A DNA stretch of 64,000 nucleotides, taken from the NCBI RefSeq assembly GCF_000060345.1, contig NC_008571.1, positions 248,001 to 312,000 on the forward strand, in the 5' to 3' direction. The notes beneath the pieces are model-generated. The model was not told the origin of the DNA. It saw only the letters and a program-made list of their open reading frames with translations, and made no database searches. Shown piece after piece: positions 17,683 to 27,043 of this stretch; positions within the stretch are counted from its first letter, which is position 1, and each line of letters starts with the position of its first letter. This stretch comes from Christiangramia forsetii KT0803 (GTDB lineage Bacteria > Bacteroidota > Bacteroidia > Flavobacteriales > Flavobacteriaceae). The position numbers were made by a program, and so were the translations under genes.

Positions 17683-18360
17683 ATGGACTACGGAAAGGAA
17701 TTTCAAAAATATGCTGTCTCAGATCATAATATAAACAGCAATTATTACGATAAAGTAGTGAGTAGTATGTTGCCACAGGGCATGACTCCAAATATTATTG
17801 AAGAACGCCAGATGAATGCCGTGGCTATGGACGTTTTTTCAAGGTTGATGATGGACAGGATTATTTTTCTTGGTACCGGCATCAATGAGCAGGTAGCTAA
17901 TATTGTACAGGCACAGTTGTTATTTTTAGAAAGTACAGATGCCTCTAAAGATATTCAGATTTATATTAATTCTCCGGGAGGGAGTGTATATGCTGGTTTA
18001 GGTATTTATGATACCATGCAGTTCATAAAGCCGGATGTAGCTACTATTTGTACAGGTATGGCAGCTTCCATGGGGGCAGTACTACTTTGTGCGGGAGAAG
18101 ATGGTAAGCGAAGCGGACTTCCGCATTCTCGTGTTATGATACACCAGCCAATGGGCGGAGCTCAGGGACAGGCTAGTGATATTGAGATTACTGCAAGAGA
18201 AATTGTTACTCTAAAAGAGGAGTTGTATAAAATCATTGCCAAACATTCAGGGCAGACTTATGAAAAAGTTCATGAGGATAGTGATCGTGATTACTGGATG
18301 AAAGCTGAAAAGGCTAAGGAATATGGTATGATAGACGAAATTTTAAAAAGAGAAGGATAA
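17683..18360 (+). CDS. clpP: ATP-dependent Clp protease proteolytic subunit
   Basis: 225 aa from the ATG at 17683 (MDYGKEFQKYAV); the open frame reaches back to 17635 but that part lies in the terminator hairpin and is unlikely to be translated. The serine protease catalytic residues are in place: Ser129 in GMAASMGAVLL, His154 in MIHQPMGG and an Asp near 203 (in the segment SDRDYW). The ring-forming N-terminal strand and INSPGGSVYAGLGIYD block (96-110) are present. It forms the 14-mer protease chamber that works with ClpX, encoded 45 bases downstream. Confidence 0.96.
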   Translation: MDYGKEFQKYAVSDHNINSNYYDKVVSSMLPQGMTPNIIEERQMNAVAMDVFSRLMMDRIIFLGTGINEQVANIVQAQLLFLESTDASKDIQIYINSPGGSVYAGLGIYDTMQFIKPDVATICTGMAASMGAVLLCAGEDGKRSGLPHSRVMIHQPMGGAQGQASDIEITAREIVTLKEELYKIIAKHSGQTYEKVHEDSDRDYWMKAEKAKEYGMIDEILKREG

Positions 18361-18405
18361 ATTGTACATTACTAAAAACGAAGTAATTACTAGAAAATTT
18401 AAATA

Positions 18406-19638
18406 ATGGCGAAAGAAGATCTAGAATGTTCCTTTTGTGGTAGAAAAAAGCCAGAAACCAATCTGCTTATTGCTGGTTTAGATGCTCATATTTGTGATCG
18501 ATGTATAGAACAGGCTCATGGAATTGTAGTGGAAGAATCCAAGCAGGGTGATGCTAAGGAGCTTTCTTCAGACCTTATGTTGAGCAAGCCAAAAACTATT
18601 AAGTCGTTTTTGGATGAGTACATAATTGGTCAGGAGCAAACCAAGAAAGTAATGTCGGTTGCTGTTTATAATCACTATAAAAGATTATTACAGCCGGAAA
18701 ATGAGGATGATGTAGAAATTCAGAAAAGTAATATTGTAATGGTAGGGGAGACCGGAACCGGTAAAACCTTAATGGCTCGCACAATTGCAAAAATGCTGAA
18801 TGTGCCATTAGCAATAGTAGATGCTACTGTTTTAACTGAAGCTGGTTATGTAGGAGAAGATGTGGAAGGAATTTTAACCAGACTTCTTCAGGCTGCAGAT
18901 TATAATACTGAAAAGGCAGAACGTGGAATTGTATTTATTGATGAGATAGATAAGATTGCCCGTAAGAGTGATAATCCATCTATTACCCGAGATGTTTCTG
19001 GGGAAGGTGTACAACAGGCTTTACTGAAATTACTTGAAGGAACGAGTGTAAATGTTCCACCCAAAGGAGGGCGTAAGCATCCAGATCAGAAGTTTATTGA
19101 GGTAAATACTGAAAATATTCTCTTTATTGCTGGTGGAGCTTTTGACGGAATTGAAAGAATTATCAGTAAGCGATTAAATATGCAAGCAGTAGGATTCAGC
19201 GCTTCTAAAAGCGAAGATTCTATAGAACGCACCAATCTTTTAAAATATATCATTCCGAAAGATCTTAAAGAATTTGGATTGATTCCTGAAATTATTGGGC
19301 GTTTACCTGCACTTACGCATATGAATCCGTTGGATAAGGAAACACTTCGTGCGATCTTAACCGAGCCTAAAAATGCTATTATCAAGCAGTATAAAAAGCT
19401 GTTTGAGATGGATGATATCAAATTTGATATTACCGATGATGCTTTGGATTATATTGTAAATAAAGCAGTAGAATATAAACTTGGAGCTCGTGGACTTCGT
19501 TCTCTATGTGAAGCGATTTTGACAGATGCCATGTTTGAGCTTCCTGAAAGTAACGAGGATAGCTTTACAGTTACCAGGGAATATGCAGATGATAAGCTTA
19601 ATAAATCTACCATGAGCAAACTAAAAGCTGTTTCTTAA
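18406..19638 (+). CDS. clpX: Clp protease ATP-binding subunit ClpX
   Basis: 410 aa. The N-terminal zinc-binding domain has four cysteines (8, 11, 30 and 33; CSFCGRKK and ICDRC). The AAA+ core follows, with Walker A GETGTGKT (114-121), Walker [12 protein letters not shown], the pore loop GYVGED, and the sensor region ELGLRSL-like block ([17 protein letters not shown]). It unfolds substrates and feeds them to ClpP. A strong terminator follows the gene, ending the tig-clpP-clpX block. Confidence 0.97.
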   Translation: MAKEDLECSFCGRKKPETNLLIAGLDAHICDRCIEQAHGIVVEESKQGDAKELSSDLMLSKPKTIKSFLDEYIIGQEQTKKVMSVAVYNHYKRLLQPENEDDVEIQKSNIVMVGETGTGKTLMARTIAKMLNVPLAIVDATVLTEAGYVGEDVEGILTRLLQAADYNTEKAERGIVFIDEIDKIARKSDNPSITRDVSGEGVQQALLKLLEGTSVNVPPKGGRKHPDQKFIEVNTENILFIAGGAFDGIERIISKRLNMQAVGFSASKSEDSIERTNLLKYIIPKDLKEFGLIPEIIGRLPALTHMNPLDKETLRAILTEPKNAIIKQYKKLFEMDDIKFDITDDALDYIVNKAVEYKLGARGLRSLCEAILTDAMFELPESNEDSFTVTREYADDKLNKSTMSKLKAVS

Positions 19639-19672
19639 AAGCTTTAAGCAATAATTCTAAATAGTAAATTAT

Positions 19673-19706
19673 AAAAAATGTCCTCAAAAATTTGAGGACA
19701 TTTTTT
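19673..19706 (+). terminator. Terminator after clpX
   Basis: The stem aaaaaatgtcctcaaa pairs perfectly with tttgaggacatttttt around a two-base loop, one of the strongest hairpins in the window. Confidence 0.9.
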
Positions 19707-19725
19707 ATATAGTATAAGGTAGCCT

Positions 19726-19751
19726 TCGACTCCGCTCAGGCTGACATCGTT
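19726..19751. repeat. REP-like repeat copy after clpX
   Basis: Contains ccttcgactccgctcaggctgac, the inverse of the copy at 3149-3176. The phrases cttcgac-tccgctcaggc also echo parts of the repeat fields at 39.1-39.8 kb. Confidence 0.5.
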
Positions 19752-19810
19752 CAAAAGTAAATTAAGAAATAATTCAAATTTAATTCGGAAACCAGGATTT
19801 TATTTCAATT

Positions 19811-19859
19811 TTGCTCATTGCTCATTGCTCATTGCTCATTGCTCACTGCTCATTGCTCA
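19811..19859. repeat. Heptamer tandem repeat, seven copies of TTGCTCA
   Basis: Seven head-to-tail copies of TTGCTCA (one reads CTGCTCA twice with T to C), ending 7 bases before the stop codon of the TPM gene on the other strand. It lies outside any coding frame I trust. Such short arrays change length by slippage. Confidence 0.9.
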
Positions 19860-19865
19860 CTGAAT

Positions 19866-20687
19866 TTACCAGCTTCCTCCAGCGCCACCACCGCCAAAGC
19901 CACCGCCGCCGAAACCGCCGCCAAAGCCTCCACCGCCACCGAATCCACCTCCGGAACTTCCGCCTCCAAAGCTTCCACGCCCTAGAGAACTAAGAATAAT
20001 CGCGTCCCATAAAACACTTCTTCCGGTTCTTCTGCCTCCATTCTTGCCGCCACCTCGTTTATTAAAAAAGGAAACAAGAATTGCAAACAGGATGAAAAAT
20101 ATAACGATGGTTTTTAAAGAAATACCACCACCAGTGCCCTGGTTGGAACGAGCACCTTGAAAAGTTCCATTTAGGACCTGAAAAATTGCCGTAGTTCCAT
20201 TGTTCAATCCGGCATATATATCACCGCTCTTGAATTCAGGTAGGATGATAAGCTCGATAATTTCCTTGGTTTTAGCATCGGTAAGGTATGCTTCAAGTCC
20301 GTATCCTGTGGTTATCCATATCTTTCGTTCATCTTCTGCTACAAGAATAAGTAGTCCGTTATCCTTTTCGCTTTGACCAATACCCCATTCATGAGCCCAA
20401 TGAGCCGCATAGGTTCCTTCATATTCCCCCTGGAGGGATTGTATGGTGACTACCACAATCTGGGTTGAGGTAGTGTCAGCATAATTGATTAATTTTTGCT
20501 CCAGTCTGCTTTCGTCTGAAGAAGAAAGCATATCTGCTTCATCATAGACACTGGTTTGTTCAGTAGGTTTCGGCGGAATGTCGCGCTGTGCTAAAACAGT
20601 GAATCCCGCTAGAAATATGAATAAAAATAAAAATCGTTTGATAAGCCTATCCTTTTGAAATTTGATCAGATAATTCGTTGGTATCAT
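19866..20687 (-). CDS. TPM-domain membrane protein with glycine-rich tail (YgcG-like)
   Basis: 273 aa. A signal or anchor segment (about 17-33), then a TPM_phosphatase-type domain (about 45-165; VYDEADMLSSSDESRLEQKL, STQIVVVTIQSLQG, NGLLILVAEDERKIWITTGYGLE), one membrane segment (190-207, LKTIVIFFILFAILVSFF) and a tail of about 35 residues almost all Gly, Phe and Ser. No start codon other than the ATG at 20687 is in frame, so the gene overlaps the end of the next upstream gene by 41 bases. TPM proteins with glycine-rich tails usually occur with LemA, as here; function is unclear, possibly envelope stress or photosystem-type repair by analogy only. Confidence 0.85.
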   Translation of the reverse strand: MIPTNYLIKFQKDRLIKRFLFLFIFLAGFTVLAQRDIPPKPTEQTSVYDEADMLSSSDESRLEQKLINYADTTSTQIVVVTIQSLQGEYEGTYAAHWAHEWGIGQSEKDNGLLILVAEDERKIWITTGYGLEAYLTDAKTKEIIELIILPEFKSGDIYAGLNNGTTAIFQVLNGTFQGARSNQGTGGGISLKTIVIFFILFAILVSFFNKRGGGKNGGRRTGRSVLWDAIILSSLGRGSFGGGSSGGGFGGGGGFGGGFGGGGFGGGGAGGSW

Positions 20688-21090
20688 CTTCGTCCCACGG
20701 GAAATGTTTCTGCAATTGTTCTCCCGCCTTAAGAACTCCTTCTACCAGACCATCTTTAAAATGATCTTTTTTAAAATGAGAAACTATAAGTTCTTTAGTG
20801 CTTTCCCAGAAATCATTTGCCACTACATCGTTGATTCCCTTATCTCCATAGATCACAAAATTTCGATCTTCTACGGCTACGTAAATCAAGACTCCGTTAG
20901 CTTCTTTGGTGTTGTCCATTTTCAAGGCATGAAAAACTTCCATTGCCCGTTCAAAAATATCCAGTTTACCTGTGCTTGGTTCTAAATGCACACGAATTTC
21001 ACCACTGGTAGTTCTCTCTGCCTGTCTTATTGTGTCAACGATCTCTTCTTCCTCCCGTTTGCTTAGGAAGGCTTCGCTTGCTTTACTCAT
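20647..21090 (-). CDS. TPM-domain protein, cytoplasmic form
   Basis: 147 aa, no signal peptide. It holds one TPM domain (TIRQAERTTSGEIRVHLEP, NGVLIYVAVEDRNFVIYGDKGIND, then a helix VEGVLKAGEQLQKHFP) and an acidic C terminus. It sits between lemA (5 bases before) and the glycine-rich TPM gene (which it overlaps). The pairing of one secreted and one soluble TPM protein with LemA is widespread in Bacteroidota and probably marks a functional module. Confidence 0.85.
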   Translation of the reverse strand: MSKASEAFLSKREEEEIVDTIRQAERTTSGEIRVHLEPSTGKLDIFERAMEVFHALKMDNTKEANGVLIYVAVEDRNFVIYGDKGINDVVANDFWESTKELIVSHFKKDHFKDGLVEGVLKAGEQLQKHFPWDEDDTNELSDQISKG

Positions 21091-21095
21091 AATTT

Positions 21096-21680
21096 TTAAA
21101 AATCGAATTCTACATCTGGTGCATCTTCAGCTCCTGCATCGGCTTCAAATCCTTCCATATCATCAAAGCCAAATAATGCAGCAGTGATGTTGCTTGGGAA
21201 TTTTCTTCTTGTTTTCTCGTAGTTTGCAACAGCTTCGTTGTACCGGTCCCTGGTTACATTAATACGGTTTTCAGTACCTTCCAGCTGAGATTGTAATTGC
21301 AGGAAGTTTTGATTCGCTTTTAATTCCGGATATCTTTCTACCGTTACCAATAATCTGGATAATGCCGAGGTTACACCTTGTTGCGCTTCTTGATATTGTT
21401 GAATTTGTGCTGCGTTGAGGTTGCTGGCATCTACATTTACCGAAGTTGCCTTAGCACGAGCTTCTATAACGTCGGTTAAAGTTCCTCTTTCAAAATCTGC
21501 GGCTCCTTCAACAGTTTTTACAAGGTTGCCTATAAGGTCATTTCTTCTTTGATAAGAGTTCTCTACATTATTCCAGGCCTTTTCTGCATCCTCTTGCTTG
21601 TCAACTAAAGAATTGTAGGGAGATGCAATTAGAATTACTAAAACAACAATAATTCCTATGGGGATTAACCATTTTTTCAT
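21096..21680 (-). CDS. LemA family protein
   Basis: 194 aa. One N-terminal membrane anchor (about 4-22, LIPIGIIVVLVILIASPY) with the rest outside, made of long helices. The family signature is present: YNSLVDKQEDAEKAWNNVENSYQRRNDLI near the start and YPELKANQNFLQLQSQLEGTE in the middle. LemA is a coiled-coil protein of unknown function. It starts one base after the merR stop and is followed by two TPM genes. Confidence 0.93.
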   Translation of the reverse strand: MKKWLIPIGIIVVLVILIASPYNSLVDKQEDAEKAWNNVENSYQRRNDLIGNLVKTVEGAADFERGTLTDVIEARAKATSVNVDASNLNAAQIQQYQEAQQGVTSALSRLLVTVERYPELKANQNFLQLQSQLEGTENRINVTRDRYNEAVANYEKTRRKFPSNITAALFGFDDMEGFEADAGAEDAPDVEFDF

Positions 21681-21681
21681 T

Positions 21682-22011
21682 TTATAATTGATTTTTAAGG
21701 TTGATTAATTCTGCTTTTACGCTTTCTAACTTTCTAATGATTTCAAAGTTACTCAGCGTTTTATGTTTTTCTTCTTTTAAATGGGTTTTAGCACCTTCAA
21801 GGGTAAAGCCCCGCTCTTTTACTAAATGATAAATGAGTTCAAGATTCTTAATATCTTCTGGTGTAAACTTTCTGTTTCCCTTGGCATTCTTCTTTGGTTT
21901 GATAACATCAAATTCCTTTTCCCAAAACCTAATCAGGGAGGTGTTTACTTTAAATGCTTCGGCTACTTCGCCAATGCCATAATAACGCTTTTCAGGAAGA
22001 TCTATGTGCAT
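21682..22011 (-). CDS. MerR family transcriptional regulator, short form
   Basis: 109 aa. The winged-helix DNA-binding domain is complete (YYGIGEVAEAFKVNTSLIRFWEKEFDVIKPKK, read in parts, and RKFTPEDIKNLELIYHLVKERGFTLEGAK); only a short helix follows, so there is no effector domain. Its ATG overlaps the TAA of the M23 peptidase gene (TAATG), and LemA follows after one base, so it is a middle gene of the operon and may regulate it (inference). Confidence 0.9.
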   Translation of the reverse strand: MHIDLPEKRYYGIGEVAEAFKVNTSLIRFWEKEFDVIKPKKNAKGNRKFTPEDIKNLELIYHLVKERGFTLEGAKTHLKEEKHKTLSNFEIIRKLESVKAELINLKNQL

Positions 22012-22988
22012 TAATCAAGTGATTGATTTTCACGTTGGGCTCTCTCAAGTACTTCACCAAACTCTTCAGGAGAAAGATTTCCATAATAGAAATTTATTGG
22101 ATTGATTCTGTCGTCATCTTTAAAGATTTCGTAATGAAGGTGAGGAGCTTCAGAACGCCCCGTACTTCCTACAAACCCAATAACGTCACCCCTTTTTACT
22201 TTTTGCCCTCTGCGAACGTTGTATTTATATAAATGTCCGTATAGGCTTGTATAACCATAACCATGATCTATTCTTATGTGATTACCATAACCTGTAGACC
22301 TGCTGTCGGCTCGTACAATTTTCCCGTTTCCGGTGGCATATACCGGCGTTCCTCTTGGTGCGGTGAAATCCATTCCGTAATGGAATTTTCTAACTTTCGT
22401 AAAAGGATCAGTTCGCCATCCATAACCCGAAGCAATTCTGCTCAGGTCTTCATTATTTACCGGCTGAATTGCGGGAATGGCTTCCAGTAACTCTCCTTTT
22501 TCTTTGGCAAGGCCTGCGATTTCATCCAGGGACTTTGATTGAACCACCAGTCTTTTAGTAAGAACATCCATTCTTTTGGTAGTTTCTTCAATAAGCTTGC
22601 TATTATCAAAACCTTCAAGGTTCTTATATCTGTTTACACCTCCAAAACCCGCTCTTCTTTGTTCTTCAGGAATTGGATTCGCTTCAAAATACAGGCGGTA
22701 GATATTATTGTCTCTGTCTTCAATATTGGCCATGACGTCCTGGATTTGATCCATTTTTTTATTAAGAAGACCATATTGTAGTTGCATGTTATGCAGTTCT
22801 CGTTTTAAAGCTTTTTCTTTTGGAGTTTCTATCTGCGGGATGTTCAAATAGATAATTAATAGTATAAAACCGGCTAAAAATGAACCGGTAATACTAAGCA
22901 GGACAATACCTAGACGTTTGCCCTTCTTTTGCTCGATCTTTTGGTAAGAAAGGGTCTCGCTATCGTAATAATATTTAACCTTCGACAT
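22011..22988 (-). CDS. M23 family zinc metallopeptidase
   Basis: 325 aa. An N-terminal cytoplasmic stub, one membrane segment (about 27-49, LGIVLLSITGSFLAGFILLIIYL in part), a coiled coil (55-180), and the LytM-type domain. The zinc ligands are visible: HYGMD (His and Asp) and the final HLHYE. The protein most likely cleaves or binds peptidoglycan cross-links in the periplasm. It is the first gene of the operon with merR, lemA and both TPM genes and is divergent from alaS. Confidence 0.92.
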   Translation of the reverse strand: MSKVKYYYDSETLSYQKIEQKKGKRLGIVLLSITGSFLAGFILLIIYLNIPQIETPKEKALKRELHNMQLQYGLLNKKMDQIQDVMANIEDRDNNIYRLYFEANPIPEEQRRAGFGGVNRYKNLEGFDNSKLIEETTKRMDVLTKRLVVQSKSLDEIAGLAKEKGELLEAIPAIQPVNNEDLSRIASGYGWRTDPFTKVRKFHYGMDFTAPRGTPVYATGNGKIVRADSRSTGYGNHIRIDHGYGYTSLYGHLYKYNVRRGQKVKRGDVIGFVGSTGRSEAPHLHYEIFKDDDRINPINFYYGNLSPEEFGEVLERAQRENQSLD

Positions 22989-23119
22989 GAGTTAAATTTA
23001 TGCTATTTTTGCGTCCAGAAACGGCTCAAATACCGTGCTATTTAATACGGTTAACGAACAAATATATGAATTGTTTTGCCGTCTTCATAATTTAATGAAT
23101 TTTGCAAGAAAATAACTGA

Positions 23120-25735
23120 ATGAAGTCACAGGATATCCGAAAACAGTTTCTCGAGTTTTTTAAATCGAAATCACACACAATAGTGCCATCAGCGCCTATG
23201 GTCTTAAAAGACGATCCAACGCTAATGTTTACCAATGCCGGGATGGTGCAGTTTAAGGAGTTTTTCCTGGGCAACTCTGTTGCAAAAAGTAATAGAGTGA
23301 CCGATACTCAGAAATGTCTTCGTGTGAGCGGAAAACATAATGATCTTGAAGAAGTAGGGCATGATACTTATCACCATACGATGTTCGAGATGCTCGGCAA
23401 CTGGAGTTTTGGCGATTATTTCAAAGAGGAAGCAATTAGCTGGGCATGGGAGCTATTGACCGAAGTTTATAAAATCTCGCCTGAAAACCTCTATGTTTCA
23501 GTTTTTGAAGGAAGTGATGATAGAGATGATCTTGGATTAGATACCGAAGCGCTTGAACTATGGAAAAAGATCGTTCCAGAAGAGCGTATTATCTACGGAA
23601 ATAAAAAGGATAACTTCTGGGAGATGGGAGATCAGGGTCCTTGTGGCCCGTGTTCTGAAATTCATATAGACATTAGGTCAGAAGAAGAAAAAGCGAAAAC
23701 TCCAGGTAGAGATCTCGTAAATATGGATCATCCGCAAGTTGTGGAGATCTGGAACCTGGTATTTATGCAATATAATCGTAAAGCCAACGGAGATCTTGAA
23801 GAATTACCTGCAAAGCATATTGATACAGGGATGGGTTTTGAGCGTCTGTGTATGGTGCTTCAAAATACCCAGTCTAATTATGACACCGATGTTTTTACTC
23901 CGCTTGTTGGCGAAATTGAGGAAATAACGGGTGTCACATATGGCAAGTCTGAGGAGAATAATATCGCGATGAGGGTGATCGCAGATCACGTTCGAGCCGT
24001 GGCATTTTCAATCGCAGACGGGCAGTTACCGAGTAATACCGGTGCCGGATATGTAATTAGAAGAATTCTAAGACGGGCTATTAGATATGGCTTTACCTTT
24101 CTTAACACCAAAGAACCTTTTATATATAAGTTAGTTCCTGTGTTGAGCGGTCAAATGGGGGCTACCTTTCAGGAATTAAAGTCTCAGCAAAATCTAATCG
24201 AAAATGTGATTAGGGAAGAAGAAGCTTCTTTTCTCAGAACACTGGATCAGGGATTGATACTGCTTGAAAATTTAATGAAAGAATCTAAGGATAAAACCAT
24301 TTCCGGAGAAAAAGCATTTGAACTTTACGATACTTTCGGGTTTCCTATAGATCTTACCGCTTTAATCTTAAAAGAAAATGGCTATGATCTTGATGAAAAA
24401 GGTTTTGAAGCTGAACTTAAAAAGCAAAAAGATCGTTCCAGGGAAGCTACTGCGGTAAGTGCAGGTGATTGGATAGAATTGAACCCGGTTGATGAGGAAT
24501 CTTTTGTTGGTTATGATAAACTTGAAGCAGATGCAAAAATCGCCAGGTATCGTAAAGTAGAGTCCAAGAAGAAAGGGGAAATGTTTCAGGTTGTTCTAAA
24601 TAAAACACCTTTCTATCCGGAAGGTGGTGGCCAGGTTGGAGATAAAGGAATTCTGATGTCTTCAGATGGAGAAGTAGTTGATGTGGTTGACACTAAGAAG
24701 GAAAACAACCAGATCATACATTTTACAAAAAATTTACCAAAAAATACGGAAGCCGAATTTAAAGCGATCGTAAATAAGACAGAGCGTTACAATACAGCTT
24801 CTAACCATACTGCTACTCATTTATTACATCAGGCGCTTAGAAGTATTCTAGGGACTCATGTGGAGCAAAAAGGCTCTATGGTACAAAGCGGCTATCTGAG
24901 ATTCGATTTTTCACATTTCAGTAAAGTTACTGGAGAAGAGCTAGAGAAGGTGGAAAACTTTGTAAATGCCCGAATTCGTGAGCAACTAAGTTTGGATGAG
25001 CAGAGAAATATCTCTTACCAGGAAGCAATAGACCAGGGAGCGATTGCTTTATTCGGGGAGAAATATGGTGATTCTGTGAGAGCGATTCGTTTTGGAGATT
25101 CTATGGAATTGTGTGGGGGTATTCACGTGAAGAATACTTCAGATATCTGGCATTTTAAAATTTCAGGAGAATCTGCAGTTGCTTCGGGAATTAGAAGGAT
25201 TGAGGCAATTACCGGTGAAGCAGCCATGAAATACTTTGAAGAGCAGACAAACATTCTTGAAGAGATCAAAAGCGGACTGAAAAATTCCAATGATCCGGTA
25301 AAGGCTATAAATAATCTTCAGGAGGAAAATATAAACTTAAAGAGACAAATTGAGAGTCTGCTGAAGGATAAGGCTAAAAACCTTAAATCTAAACTTAAAC
25401 ACGAGGTAAAGTCGATAAACGGGGTTAATTTCCTTTCAAAAAAAGTAGATCTGGATGCAGCCGGTATTAAGGATCTTGCTTTTCAGTTAGGTGAAGAAAT
25501 TGATGATTTATTTATATTATTTGGTGCAGAACAACATGGGAAAGCGCTACTTTCCTGCTATATATCTAAAGAACTTGTAAAAGGGAAAGACCTTAATGCA
25601 GGACAGATTGTTCGTGAACTGGGTAAGTATATCCAGGGTGGCGGTGGTGGCCAGCCATTTTTTGCTACCGCAGGGGGTAAAAATCCGGACGGACTGAATG
25701 AAGCATTACAGAAAGCAGAAAGCTTTATAAAATAA
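23120..25735 (+). CDS. alaS: Alanine-tRNA ligase
   Basis: 871 aa, normal length. The class II catalytic core has [15 protein letters not shown] and motif 2 ([17 protein letters not shown]); motif 3 lies near [17 protein letters not shown]. The editing domain zinc motif is complete (HTATH, then CGGIH). The C-terminal C-Ala part ends [20 protein letters not shown]. It charges tRNA-Ala and edits Ser or Gly mischarging. It is single-gene, with its own terminator 4 bases downstream. Confidence 0.97.
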   Translation: MKSQDIRKQFLEFFKSKSHTIVPSAPMVLKDDPTLMFTNAGMVQFKEFFLGNSVAKSNRVTDTQKCLRVSGKHNDLEEVGHDTYHHTMFEMLGNWSFGDYFKEEAISWAWELLTEVYKISPENLYVSVFEGSDDRDDLGLDTEALELWKKIVPEERIIYGNKKDNFWEMGDQGPCGPCSEIHIDIRSEEEKAKTPGRDLVNMDHPQVVEIWNLVFMQYNRKANGDLEELPAKHIDTGMGFERLCMVLQNTQSNYDTDVFTPLVGEIEEITGVTYGKSEENNIAMRVIADHVRAVAFSIADGQLPSNTGAGYVIRRILRRAIRYGFTFLNTKEPFIYKLVPVLSGQMGATFQELKSQQNLIENVIREEEASFLRTLDQGLILLENLMKESKDKTISGEKAFELYDTFGFPIDLTALILKENGYDLDEKGFEAELKKQKDRSREATAVSAGDWIELNPVDEESFVGYDKLEADAKIARYRKVESKKKGEMFQVVLNKTPFYPEGGGQVGDKGILMSSDGEVVDVVDTKKENNQIIHFTKNLPKNTEAEFKAIVNKTERYNTASNHTATHLLHQALRSILGTHVEQKGSMVQSGYLRFDFSHFSKVTGEELEKVENFVNARIREQLSLDEQRNISYQEAIDQGAIALFGEKYGDSVRAIRFGDSMELCGGIHVKNTSDIWHFKISGESAVASGIRRIEAITGEAAMKYFEEQTNILEEIKSGLKNSNDPVKAINNLQEENINLKRQIESLLKDKAKNLKSKLKHEVKSINGVNFLSKKVDLDAAGIKDLAFQLGEEIDDLFILFGAEQHGKALLSCYISKELVKGKDLNAGQIVRELGKYIQGGGGGQPFFATAGGKNPDGLNEALQKAESFIK

Positions 25736-25738
25736 CAT

Positions 25739-25769
25739 AAAAAATCCCGATAATTCATCGGGATTTTTT
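25739..25769 (+). terminator. Terminator after alaS
   Basis: The stem aaaaaatcccgat pairs with atcgggatttttt around a 5-base loop, followed by the start of the next gene at 25781. Confidence 0.9.
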
Positions 25770-25780
25770 AATTTAAGAAT

Positions 25781-26731
25781 ATGGATTTTAGAACTAAAGT
25801 TCCAATTAAAGAGGGTCGCCCGAAAATTGAGCATTCATCGGGTGTTTTTCTTATAGGTTCCTGTTTTGTTGAAAATATTGGAGCTAAACTGGAATGGTTC
25901 AAATTCAGAAATCTTCAAAATCCAACCGGGATTGTTTTTCATCCTTCTCCTATTCGAAGGTTTTTTCAAAGAATGTCTAATCATGAAGAATATCAAAAAA
26001 AGCATATTCTTGAATTCAATGACAGGTGGCAATCTCTGGAAGCACACTCAGATATGCGTCGCGATACTGAAGGGGAATGCCTCCAGAATTTAAATTCTGC
26101 CTTAAAGAAGAGTAGAGAATTTATTGAGAATGCGACTCATGTGATTATTAGCCTTGGTACTGCCTGGGGCTATGTTTATGAAGGTCAGGAAGAAATAGCG
26201 GCGAACTGCCATAAAATTCCGCAGAAAAAATTTAAGAAGGAGCTTTCTTCTATCAACGAGATAGTAAATGATCTTGAGGTAATTGACCATTCTGTTTCGC
26301 AAATAAATAATAACGCAAAGATTATCTATACTATTTCTCCTATAAGGCATTTAAAGGATGGTTTTCAGGAAAATCAACAGAGCAAAGCCCATTTAATTGC
26401 AGCAGTGCATCAATTCTTAAATTCTAATGCCCAGTCAAACTATTTTCCATCTTATGAAATCCTGATGGATGAGCTTAGAGATTATCGGTTTTATTCTGAA
26501 GATATGCTTCACCTAAATCAAGTGGCTATAGATTATATATGGAATTCATTTTCTGAAAAATGGATGTCACAGAACTCATTAAATCTGAACCTGAAAATCG
26601 ATAAGATTCAGAAAAGTCTTTCTCACCGGCCCCTGGCAGAAAACTCACTGTCTCATAGGAAATTTCTTACGAAATTACAAGTAAAAATCGAGGAAATTCA
26701 AAAAAAGCACCCTGAAATTATGTTTTCTTAG
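25781..26731 (+). CDS. GSCFA domain protein
   Basis: 316 aa. The name-giving motif GSCFVENIG is at residues 27-35, preceded by SSGVFLI; the motif NPTGIVFHPSPI follows. Further on are ATHVIISLGTAW and YTISPIRHLKDGF, and the block DELRDYRFYSEDMLHLNQVAIDYIW with a probable catalytic His. The family is related to SGNH/GDSL hydrolases, with Ser (28) as the probable nucleophile. Substrate unknown. No signal peptide. Confidence 0.88.
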   Translation: MDFRTKVPIKEGRPKIEHSSGVFLIGSCFVENIGAKLEWFKFRNLQNPTGIVFHPSPIRRFFQRMSNHEEYQKKHILEFNDRWQSLEAHSDMRRDTEGECLQNLNSALKKSREFIENATHVIISLGTAWGYVYEGQEEIAANCHKIPQKKFKKELSSINEIVNDLEVIDHSVSQINNNAKIIYTISPIRHLKDGFQENQQSKAHLIAAVHQFLNSNAQSNYFPSYEILMDELRDYRFYSEDMLHLNQVAIDYIWNSFSEKWMSQNSLNLNLKIDKIQKSLSHRPLAENSLSHRKFLTKLQVKIEEIQKKHPEIMFS

Positions 26732-27043
26732 CCCTTGCTACTATTAGGATTGTTAAAATTTTATTAATTTGAAAACATAAATTTCACGCTCTATGTTAAA
26801 TTATTTGTATTTTTACCAGGCAGATCCAATTAATTTACGTCTGTTATTACTATTGTTAACCAGTAATAATGAGATAATTATAAAAGATTTGCTTTCTAAA
26901 ATTTGTTGGGGTAGATTTTAGAATATACTAAAGGACGGGTGGGGCCGTCCTTTAGTTTTTATAAGATTTCTTTAACTCACTTTGGGTTTTCATTTAACCG
27001 TCTCTTCTCTTTTTTTTCTAATTTCCCAGCTTAAACAGATCTT
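26732..27043 (+). ncRNA. Candidate small RNA or tiny gene with its own strong terminator
   Basis: This 312-base gap contains a hairpin terminator at 26928-26960 that belongs to no annotated gene. Upstream there is a near-consensus -7 (TATTTTTA, 26808-26815) and another, TATGTTAA (26792-26799), 20 bases after TTTG at 26768. A transcript from about 26,805 or 26,820 to 26,955 would be roughly 140-150 bases. A 42-codon frame (26793-26921, MLNYLYFYQADP...) also exists; its ATG lies in one of the two possible promoters, so it is only one of the readings. Confidence 0.35.
26928..26960 (+). terminator. Isolated intrinsic terminator
   Basis: The stem ctaaaggacgg pairs perfectly with ccgtcctttag, loop gtgggg, followed by a T run. 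It is 197 bases after the end of GSCFA, so it ends either a long 3' tail or a separate short transcript. Confidence 0.85.

Noticed and set aside
19811-19859. CRISPR array.
   Set aside because: The unit is a 7-base perfect repeat with no spacers, and no cas gene is near.
26793-26921. 42-codon frame as a certain small protein gene.
   Set aside because: Its start lies in a possible promoter and there is no Shine-Dalgarno; kept only as an alternative for the small transcript.
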